From Actinoplanes couchii (GTDB lineage: Bacteria > Actinomycetota > Actinomycetes > Mycobacteriales > Micromonosporaceae), in the NCBI RefSeq assembly GCF_016862075.1, contig NZ_BOMG01000002.1, positions 1-54,057 of the forward strand: a DNA stretch of 54,057 nt. Direction: 5' to 3'. The notes beneath the pieces were generated by a model, which searched no databases, was not told where the DNA came from, and saw only the letters and a list, made by a program, of their open reading frames with translations. The position numbers and the translations under genes were made by a program. Shown in pieces: positions 32,229 to 54,057 of the stretch. Within the stretch, counting starts at the first letter, position 1, and every line of letters begins with the position of its first letter.

Positions 32229-33176
32229 TCACGGTTGTTGGGTCAGGTATCCGCCCATTGTCGTGAAGTAGTCCTGGGCGGCGAGTTCGGTGCCGTCCTC
32301 GGTGCGGACTCGGGTGATGAGCAGGGCTCGGTTGCGGCCTCGGCGGGCGTCTGCGCCGGCCACGACGGCCACCCCGTCGCCCTCGCGGTAGAAGATTCGG
32401 CCGGGGGTGCCGCCGTAGCGGTTCTGTGACACCTCGGCGGTCAGGACGGCCAAGCGCTTGCCGCGGTGGTACGTGTATGCGCTCGGGTAGGGCGACGACT
32501 GGGCCCGGATCAGCCGGTCGAGGTCCTCGGCCGGCCAGGTCCAGTCGATGCGGCAGTCCTCGTCGGCGCGTTTGTGGAAGAAGCTGGCCTGGGTGCGGTC
32601 CTGGGGGGTCCAGTCGGTCTTCCCGGACGCGATCAGGGCCAGGCCGTCGACGGTGATCGGGCCGAAGAGTTCGAGTGTGCTGTTGAACAGGTCGGTGGTG
32701 GTGTCGCGGGGGCCGACCGGGACGGCCCGTTGCAGCACGATGTCGCCGGCGTCCAGGGTCTCGTCCATGATGTGCGCGGTCACGCCGACCTCCTTCTCGC
32801 CGTTGATCAGGGCCCAGATCAACGGCGAGAAGCCCGCGTACGCCGGCAGGAGTGAGTCGTGCACGTTGAGGGTGCCGAGCGGGGGGAGCGTGTAGACGCG
32901 CGGCGGGATCCAGGTGCGCCAGTTGGTGGCCACGATGATGTCCGGTGCGGCCGCGCGCATGTGCTCCAGCAGCTCCTCGTCGTCGGGGCGGTTGCGCAGC
33001 AGGACCGGAACGCCGTGCTTCTCGGCCAGATCGGCGACCGAGTCGTCCCAGATCTTCTCGTAGGCGTGGTCGCTCTTGGGGTGGGTGACGACCAGCACCA
33101 CCTCGTGTTCAGACTCGAGCAGCGCCTGAAGGGTCCGGTGTCCCCAGGTCTGATATCCGAACATGATGACCCGCAT
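32229..33176 (-). CDS. Hydroxyornithine N5-formyltransferase (CchA-like)
   Basis: The protein has 315 residues and is homologous to methionyl-tRNA formyltransferase. The catalytic segment NVHDSLLPAYAGFSP carries the Asn-His pair (HxSLLPxxxG), and MDETLDAGDIVLQ supplies the catalytic Asp. The C-terminal domain is that of siderophore formyltransferases such as CchA. Its place beside an ornithine N-hydroxylase, divergent from it across an iron box, supports transfer of a formyl group from 10-formyl-tetrahydrofolate to N5-hydroxyornithine. The product, N5-formyl-N5-hydroxyornithine, is a hydroxamate building block for the NRPS. ATG 33176 has GAGGA upstream. A housekeeping Fmt is unlikely because the substrate-binding N-terminus (MFGYQTWGHRTLQALLES) differs. 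Confidence 0.9.
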   Translation of the reverse strand: MRVIMFGYQTWGHRTLQALLESEHEVVLVVTHPKSDHAYEKIWDDSVADLAEKHGVPVLLRNRPDDEELLEHMRAAAPDIIVATNWRTWIPPRVYTLPPLGTLNVHDSLLPAYAGFSPLIWALINGEKEVGVTAHIMDETLDAGDIVLQRAVPVGPRDTTTDLFNSTLELFGPITVDGLALIASGKTDWTPQDRTQASFFHKRADEDCRIDWTWPAEDLDRLIRAQSSPYPSAYTYHRGKRLAVLTAEVSQNRYGGTPGRIFYREGDGVAVVAGADARRGRNRALLITRVRTEDGTELAAQDYFTTMGGYLTQQP

Positions 33177-33265
33177 GGGCGGTGTCCTCCTCTGGTCGTC
33201 GAGTCCTCAAAGGACCTCGATGTTCGCCGATGCTTTCGGCTGTTCACGGTGGACGCTGATCGTAC

Positions 33266-33284
33266 TATAGTTAGCCTTGCCTAA
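33266..33284. promoter_or_regulatory. Iron box (IdeR/DmdR-like) in the divergent siderophore promoter
   Basis: TATAGTTAGCCTTGCCTAA matches the 19-bp IdeR/DmdR consensus TTAGGTTAGGCTAACCTAA at 13 positions, including the TTAG...CCTAA core. It lies in the 178-bp gap between the formyltransferase and hydroxylase genes, so both are expected to be repressed by iron. Confidence 0.7.
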
Positions 33285-33354
33285 GTGAACAACGGGTGAT
33301 CAACTGCGTACTCCAGGTATAGGTTTTGATCGTTCCCTACCCGATGGGACAGGT

Positions 33355-34704
33355 ATGTCTGAGGAACCTTCCGGCGGCCACGGATCAGTCCATGACCTCA
33401 TCGGCGTCGGATTCGGGCCGTCCAACCTCGCGTTGGCGATCGCGATCGCCGAACACAATGCGGAACTCGGGCGGGCGCCCGGCGCGCGGCCCGTGAAAGC
33501 GGCCTTCGTGGAGCGTCAGCGGGGGTTCGGATGGCACCGGGGAATGCTGCTCGAGGACGCGACCATGCAGGTCTCGTTCCTCAAGGATTTGGTCACCCTG
33601 CGTAATCCGAAGAGCGGCTTCAGTTTCCTGTGCTATCTGCAGAGCCGGGACCGTCTGGTCGACTTCATCAACCAGAAGAACTTCTTCCCGTCCCGGATGG
33701 AATTCCACGACTACCTGCAGTGGGCAGCCGAACTCGTCGACGGCGAGGTGACGTACGGCCGCGAGGCGGTCGCGATCCACCCGGTGCTCCGAGACGGCGA
33801 GGTGACCTGCTTCGACGTGGTCGCGGCCGACGTCGACGGCACCGCCGAACCGATCGTCATGCGGGCCCGGAACCTGGTGCTCGGCACCGGTCTGGTGCCG
33901 CGGTTGCCCGACGGGGTGACCGCCGACGACCGGATCTGGCACACCCGCGATCTGCTGCCCAACGCCGAACGTCTCAAGCGGGACACCCCGTCCCCCCGGC
34001 GATTGGTGGTGGTGGGCGCCGGGCAGAGTGCCGCCGAGGCGGTCGACTACCTGCACCGGGAGTTCCCCCGTGCCGAAGTGAATGCGGTGATCACGCGGTA
34101 CGGCTACAGCCCGGCCGACGACAGCGCTTTCGCCAACCGCATCTTCGATCCGGCCGCGGTGGACGAATACTTCGCGGCGCCGGCCCACGTCAAGCAGATG
34201 ATGATGGTCTACCACGGCAACACGAACTACTCGGTTGTCGATCAGGATCTGATCGAGGATCTGTCCCGCCGGGTCTACCAGGAGAAGGTGCGCGGCGAGG
34301 AACGCCTCCGGCTGCTCAACGTCTCCCGGGTCACCGAGGCGGTGCGGGCCGGCGAGCGGGTCCGCACGGTCGTCGAGTCCATGATCACCGGCGAGCGCCT
34401 GACGCTGGAGGCCGACGCCGTGGTGTTCGCCACCGGCTACCGGCAGCCCGACCCGTTCGTACTGCTGGGGGACCTGGCCGGCGAATGCCGGCGGGACGAG
34501 GCGGGGCAGGTGGTCGTCGCCCGCGACTATCGCATCGACATGGCGCCGCACATCACCGCCGGTGTCTACCTGCAGGGCGGCACCGAGCACACCCACGGCA
34601 TCTCGTCCTCACTGCTGTCCAACACGTCGATCCGGTCGGCCGAGATCCTCGGTTCGGTGGTCCGCAGTGGTGTCCCGGCGCGCCGTCCGGCGCCGGTCGG
34701 CTGA
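33355..34704 (+). CDS. L-ornithine N5-monooxygenase (CchB/PvdA/SidA family)
   Basis: The protein has 449 residues, the normal length. The FAD-binding motif is GVGFGPSNLALA (residues 17-28), the NADPH-binding motif is VVVGAGQSAAEAVDYL, and the C-terminal signature is DAVVFATGYRQP. ATMQVSFLKDLVTLRNPKS is a further typical segment. The enzyme hydroxylates the side-chain nitrogen of ornithine using NADPH and O2, the first step to hydroxamates. The start ATG 33355 lies about 70 bases downstream of an iron box. It converges with the ABC ATPase gene (two bases between stops). It supplies hydroxyornithine both to the formyltransferase and directly to the third NRPS module, whose code reads hydroxyornithine. 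Confidence 0.94.
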   Translation: MSEEPSGGHGSVHDLIGVGFGPSNLALAIAIAEHNAELGRAPGARPVKAAFVERQRGFGWHRGMLLEDATMQVSFLKDLVTLRNPKSGFSFLCYLQSRDRLVDFINQKNFFPSRMEFHDYLQWAAELVDGEVTYGREAVAIHPVLRDGEVTCFDVVAADVDGTAEPIVMRARNLVLGTGLVPRLPDGVTADDRIWHTRDLLPNAERLKRDTPSPRRLVVVGAGQSAAEAVDYLHREFPRAEVNAVITRYGYSPADDSAFANRIFDPAAVDEYFAAPAHVKQMMMVYHGNTNYSVVDQDLIEDLSRRVYQEKVRGEERLRLLNVSRVTEAVRAGERVRTVVESMITGERLTLEADAVVFATGYRQPDPFVLLGDLAGECRRDEAGQVVVARDYRIDMAPHITAGVYLQGGTEHTHGISSSLLSNTSIRSAEILGSVVRSGVPARRPAPVG

Positions 34705-34706
34705 CC

Positions 34707-35522
<816 letters not shown>

Positions 35523-35525
35523 CGC

Positions 35526-36587
35526 TCAGCCTCCAGAGCCGGCTCGGTTGGCGCGCGCCAGCAGCCACAGCAGGAATGCCGCGCCCAGCGCGCCGGTGAC
35601 GACGCCGACCGGCAGGTCGGCGTCCGGGAGGAGATAGCGGGCGAGCAGGTCGCTCGCGAGCACCATGAGGGCGCCGGTGAGCGCGGAGGTGACCGGCGGC
35701 GGGGTGGCGTGGCCGGCCAGGCGCTGGGCCACCTGGGGTGCGGCCAGGGCGACGAAGAGCACCGGCCCGGCGGCCGCGGTGGCGAAGGCGACCAGCCCGA
35801 CGCCGGCCAGCAGCAGGCCGAACCGGGCGAGTTGTACGGGTGTGCCCAGGCCCCGGGCCACGTCGTCGCCGAGCGACAGGGTACGGCTCCACAGGCTCAG
35901 CGGCAGGACCAGCGCCAGCAGTACGGCGACGGCTATCGCCAGCGGTAGCACGGTCTCCCAGCCGCGGCCGTTGATGCTGCCGACCAGCCAGCCGAATGCT
36001 TCCTGGGCCTCGTGCAGCTTGGCGTGCGTCAGTAGGTAGTCGGTGGCGCTGGTGCACATCCAGGAGACGCCGATGCCGACCAGCACGATGCGGTAGCCGC
36101 CGGCCCCGCCCCGCCAGGCCAGGAGATAGATGAGCGCGGCGGTGGCGAGCGCGCCCAGCACCCCGAGCGTGGGGCCGGTGCCAGCGCCGAGCACGATTCC
36201 GGCGACCACCGCGGTCGTCGCGCCCGCGTTGATCCCGATCATGTCGGGGCTCGCGAGGGGGTTGCGGGTGATGGTCTGGAAGATGGCGCCGGAGACCGCG
36301 AACGCCGCGCCGGCCAGCAGACCGGTCAGCGCCCGGGGCAGACGGAGTTCGCGGATGATGAACGACGGGCCGGGGTCGTCCGAGCCGGCCAGGGCGCGCA
36401 GCACGTCGGGCAGGCTGACCGGGTAGTCGCCGAGGGCCAGGCTGACACACAGGACGGCGAACGTCGCCGCGGCCAGGGCGAGGCAGACCACGGCGGTACG
36501 GGGTGCGACGACGCCGGAGACCGGTGGGACGGACAGCCGGAACGCGCCCGGCCGCAGGGTGGCGTCGTGAGTGGTCCGCGTGGTCAT
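35526..36587 (-). CDS. FecCD-family iron-siderophore permease (second)
   Basis: The protein has 353 residues. Polytopic sequence with FecCD motifs: FIIRELRLPRALTGLLAGAA, then SGAIFQTITRNPLASPDMIG and GAGTGPTLGVLGALATAALI. The start is ATG 36587, overlapping the upstream permease stop (TGATG), so the frame before it is not used. It pairs with the first permease to form the membrane channel. The N-terminal 25 residues before the first helix are longer than usual but the coding pattern continues through them. Confidence 0.93.
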   Translation of the reverse strand: MTTRTTHDATLRPGAFRLSVPPVSGVVAPRTAVVCLALAAATFAVLCVSLALGDYPVSLPDVLRALAGSDDPGPSFIIRELRLPRALTGLLAGAAFAVSGAIFQTITRNPLASPDMIGINAGATTAVVAGIVLGAGTGPTLGVLGALATAALIYLLAWRGGAGGYRIVLVGIGVSWMCTSATDYLLTHAKLHEAQEAFGWLVGSINGRGWETVLPLAIAVAVLLALVLPLSLWSRTLSLGDDVARGLGTPVQLARFGLLLAGVGLVAFATAAAGPVLFVALAAPQVAQRLAGHATPPPVTSALTGALMVLASDLLARYLLPDADLPVGVVTGALGAAFLLWLLARANRAGSGG

Positions 36588-37621
36588 CAGAGCTCCGCCG
36601 TCCGGTTGCGGCGGACCAGGGCGATGAAGAAGGGGCCGCCGAGGAACGCGACCACGATGCCGGCCTGCACCTCCTCGGGTCTGGTGATCACCCGGCCGAT
36701 GATGTCGGCGATCAGCAGCAGGCAGGGCGCGAGCAGGGCGGTGGCCGGCAGTAGCCAGCGGTGGTCGGGGCCGGTGATCAGGCGGGCCACGTGCGGCACC
36801 ACCAGTCCGATGAAGACGATCGGCCCGGCGATGGCGACGGCCGTGCCGGCCAGCAGGGTGACCGCCAGGACGGCCTGCAGGCGGATCAGGCCGATCCGGC
36901 GGCCCAGGGCGATCGCGGTGTCGTCGCCCAGGGCGAGGCTGTTGAGTGCGGGGCCGGCCGCGACGGCGAGCAGGATGCCGGCGGCGAGGAACGGCGTCAT
37001 CCGCCACAGCAGGGCGGGGTCGGCGCCGGTCAGGGAGCCGGCCGACCAGAACCGGAAGCGGTTGAGGGCCTCGGGGTGGCGCAGCACGATGGCGCTGGTG
37101 CAGGAGCCGAGCAGGAAGGTCAGGGCGATGCCGGCCAGGGCGATCTTGACCGGGGTGGCACCGCCCTGGCCGAGGCTGCCCAGCACCTGGACGGCGACGG
37201 CGCCGGCGAGTGCTCCGGCGAGGGCGAACCACACGTACCCGGAGGCGGCGGTGACGCCCAGGAAGGCCACCGCGGTGACGATGGCGAAGGACGCGCCGGC
37301 GCTGACACCGAGCAGACCGGGGTCGGCCAGGGGGTTGCGGGTGAGGCCCTGCATGAGGGCGCCGGCCAGCCCGAGCGCCAGCCCGACCAGGATCGCGCAG
37401 ATCGTGCGGGGGACCCGGACGCCCCAGACGATCGCCTCGGCCTGGGGGTCGGCCGCCCGGTCGGTGACCGCCCGGATCACCTCGTCGAGGGGGATCGCTT
37501 TGCTGCCGGCGGCCAGCGAGAGAACGCAGAGGAAGGCAAGAACGGCAACGGCGACGATCAATAGCGCGGTACGTCTCGGCACCGTTGCCACAGCGGCCGC
37601 TGGCCGGATCGTCGTGGTCAT
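36587..37621 (-). CDS. FecCD-family iron-siderophore permease (first)
   Basis: The protein has 344 residues. WGVRVPRTICAILVGLALGL, then GALMQGLTRNPLADPGLLGV and FRFWSAGSLTGAD are FecCD signatures, with about ten membrane helices. ATG 37621 begins the leftward operon permease-permease-ATPase; two iron boxes lie in the divergent gap upstream (37654-37717). The substrate is presumably the Fe(III) complex of the peptide made by the neighbouring NRPS. Confidence 0.93.
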   Translation of the reverse strand: MTTTIRPAAAVATVPRRTALLIVAVAVLAFLCVLSLAAGSKAIPLDEVIRAVTDRAADPQAEAIVWGVRVPRTICAILVGLALGLAGALMQGLTRNPLADPGLLGVSAGASFAIVTAVAFLGVTAASGYVWFALAGALAGAVAVQVLGSLGQGGATPVKIALAGIALTFLLGSCTSAIVLRHPEALNRFRFWSAGSLTGADPALLWRMTPFLAAGILLAVAAGPALNSLALGDDTAIALGRRIGLIRLQAVLAVTLLAGTAVAIAGPIVFIGLVVPHVARLITGPDHRWLLPATALLAPCLLLIADIIGRVITRPEEVQAGIVVAFLGGPFFIALVRRNRTAEL

Positions 37622-37653
37622 GCCGCCTCCATGATGGACGTTCCGTTTGATAC

Positions 37654-37672
37654 TAAGGGTTGCCTAGCCATC
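37654..37672 (-). promoter_or_regulatory. Weak iron box upstream of the permease operon
   Basis: TAAGGGTTGCCTAGCCATC, read on the minus strand, matches the IdeR/DmdR consensus at about 12 of 19 positions with an intact TAGGC core. It lies 33 bases upstream of the first permease ATG. Confidence 0.45.
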
Positions 37673-37698
37673 ACGGGGTGGAGGGGAACTCTTGTGGC

Positions 37699-37717
37699 TA
37701 AGGTAAGGCTCACCTTA
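37699..37717 (+). promoter_or_regulatory. Strong iron box upstream of the lipoprotein-NRPS operon
   Basis: TAAGGTAAGGCTCACCTTA matches the IdeR/DmdR consensus TTAGGTTAGGCTAACCTAA at 15 of 19 positions and is nearly palindromic. It lies 41 bases before the TTG start of the binding protein and should confer iron repression on that gene and, through it, the NRPS. Confidence 0.8.
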
Positions 37718-37757
37718 CGATGACGGCCGACGATGTCTCCAGGTCGGAGGGGTTCCG

Positions 37758-38762
37758 TTGTTCACGGTGTCGAGATCCAAAAACTTCTCGATCGCGGTCC
37801 TGGCCGTGGCGGTTCTCGTCCTCGCCGGCTGCTCGACCGCCGAGGACACTGTCAAGCCGTCGGCCGGAGCGTCCGCCGGCACCGGATTCCCGGTCAGCGT
37901 GCAGCACAAATACGGCACCACCGAGATCAAGGCCGCCCCGGCCCGGGTGGTCACGCTCGGACTGAGCGACCAGGATCCCGTGCTCGCATTGGGTGTCGTC
38001 CCGGTCGGCGCGATCGACTGGTTCCTTGAGCGGCCGTACGGAAAATGGCCTTGGGCGCAGCCTTTGTGGGCCGGAAAGGCGCCCGAGATCGTCGGCGAGC
38101 GGGATGAATTCAACCTGGAGAAGGTCGCCGCGCTGAAGCCGGACCTGATCCTGGCCCTGTACTCGGGCATGAGCAAGGATCAATACACCAAGCTCTCGCA
38201 GATCGCCCCGACCGTGGGCCAGCCCGTCGGCTTCGACGACTACGCCGCCCCCTGGCAGGACATGACCAAGCTGGCCGGGCAGGCGCTGGGTAGGGCGGCC
38301 GAGGCCGACAAGCTGATCGCCGGCGTCGACGCCCAGCTGGCCGAGCTCGCCGGCGAGCACCCCGAGTTCAAGGGGAAGTCGGCGGCGGTGGTGGAGCCGT
38401 ACGAGCCGGGTAAGTACGCGGTCTTCGCGCCCACCGACCCCAAGGTCGTGCTGCTGACCAAGCTCGGCTTCACCGTGCCCGACCCGATCGTGAAGGCGGC
38501 CGGTGACGAGTACGCGGCCGAGATCGGCTCCGAGCAGCTGTCCCTGGTCGACGTGGACAAGCTGGTCTTCCTGACGGCCGACGCCGGCACCGAGAAGACG
38601 GTCAAGGCCGATCGGGTCTACAACACGCTCCAGGTGGCCAAGGACAACCGTGCGGTCTTCCTGCCGTACGAGGAGCCGCCGCTGGGCGCCGCGCTGTCGT
38701 TCAGCACGGTGCTGAGCATCCCGTACGCGCTCGACCAGATGGTGCCGCTGCTCGCCGAGTAG
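37758..38762 (+). CDS. Ferric-siderophore-binding lipoprotein (FepB/CchF-like)
   Basis: The protein has 334 residues. The signal peptide is followed by the lipobox VLAGC (Cys25). The periplasmic-binding-protein type III pattern is seen in [37 protein letters not shown] and the C-terminal [13 protein letters not shown] 37758 is chosen as start because GGAGGGG lies six bases upstream and no ATG/GTG fits. It would deliver the iron-loaded siderophore to the FecCD permeases encoded on the other side of the iron boxes. It is 49 bases upstream of the NRPS gene on the same strand, so both are probably one transcript. Confidence 0.92.
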   Translation: MFTVSRSKNFSIAVLAVAVLVLAGCSTAEDTVKPSAGASAGTGFPVSVQHKYGTTEIKAAPARVVTLGLSDQDPVLALGVVPVGAIDWFLERPYGKWPWAQPLWAGKAPEIVGERDEFNLEKVAALKPDLILALYSGMSKDQYTKLSQIAPTVGQPVGFDDYAAPWQDMTKLAGQALGRAAEADKLIAGVDAQLAELAGEHPEFKGKSAAVVEPYEPGKYAVFAPTDPKVVLLTKLGFTVPDPIVKAAGDEYAAEIGSEQLSLVDVDKLVFLTADAGTEKTVKADRVYNTLQVAKDNRAVFLPYEEPPLGAALSFSTVLSIPYALDQMVPLLAE

Positions 38763-38811
38763 GCCATGTTCCTTCTTCACCGACGTCACCTTCGAGGGGC
38801 GGGACTTCGCT

Positions 38812-54057
<15,246 letters not shown>

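Overview
The window is high-GC actinobacterial DNA. GC-rich codon use, frequent GTG starts, ATGA/TGATG-coupled genes, a coelichelin/scabichelin-type hydroxamate siderophore locus and IdeR/DmdR-like iron boxes suggest a filamentous actinomycete, perhaps Micromonosporaceae (Actinoplanes-like) or Streptomyces-like. The genus is inference. Both ends of the window cut through megasynthase genes.

Region 1 (1-4578) is the 3' end of a modular PKS whose last acyltransferase is shortened and has lost its catalytic Ser-His motif. Two overlapping half-size ABC exporter genes follow and probably form a heterodimer. Region 2 (4663-7818) is a tightly coupled MoxR AAA ATPase, DUF2201/VWA protein and W/G-repeat protein. 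It looks like a self-contained chaperone-type module inside or beside the cluster.

Region 3 (7828-21323) is an unusual small-molecule locus. It encodes an LCM-type methyltransferase, a DmpG-like aldolase, an FAH-family enzyme, a BacG-like SDR without the usual Tyr/Lys, a stand-alone condensation-like protein with a vestigial carrier domain, a cupin, a BacA/SalX/AerD-like prephenate decarboxylase homologue, an RraA-family protein, and a quinone oxidoreductase carrying a C-terminal MbtH-like domain. It also encodes a ribbon-helix-helix/Clp-N regulator, a 3-hydroxyacyl-CoA dehydrogenase, a KAS III, a type II thioesterase and a branched-chain aminotransferase. The inferred theme is diversion of prephenate to a reduced cyclohexadienyl/cyclohexenyl pyruvate and its amino acid, used by the upstream assembly line. 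The control regions share a TAGGGG half-site, mostly at a fixed distance from a -10 hexamer, which suggests one regulon.

Region 4 (21474-29245) is a mosaic accessory island. It contains an IS3-like transposase remnant, the 3' end of a tRNA (probable att site), a truncated tyrosine integrase and an OLD-family nuclease pseudogene. It also has a two-gene helical-protein/P-loop ATPase unit of lower GC, flanked in opposite orientation by two proteins sharing a barrel-plus-helical domain. The ATPase unit is a candidate undescribed conflict or DNA-handling system. Region 5 (29379-32196) holds a fused two-half ABC-permease-like membrane protein and a TPR/SEC-C protein.

Region 6 (32229-54057) is an iron-regulated hydroxamate siderophore locus: a formyltransferase, an ornithine N-hydroxylase, a FecCD/ATPase/lipoprotein importer and a very large NRPS that runs off the window. 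The visible NRPS order is A-nMT-PCP-E / C-A-PCP-E / C-A-PCP / C-A-PCP / C... . The third adenylation domain reads DMENLGLIN(K), the published N5-hydroxyornithine code. The layout suggests a scabichelin/turgichelin/coelichelin-like peptide with a D-N-methyl residue first.
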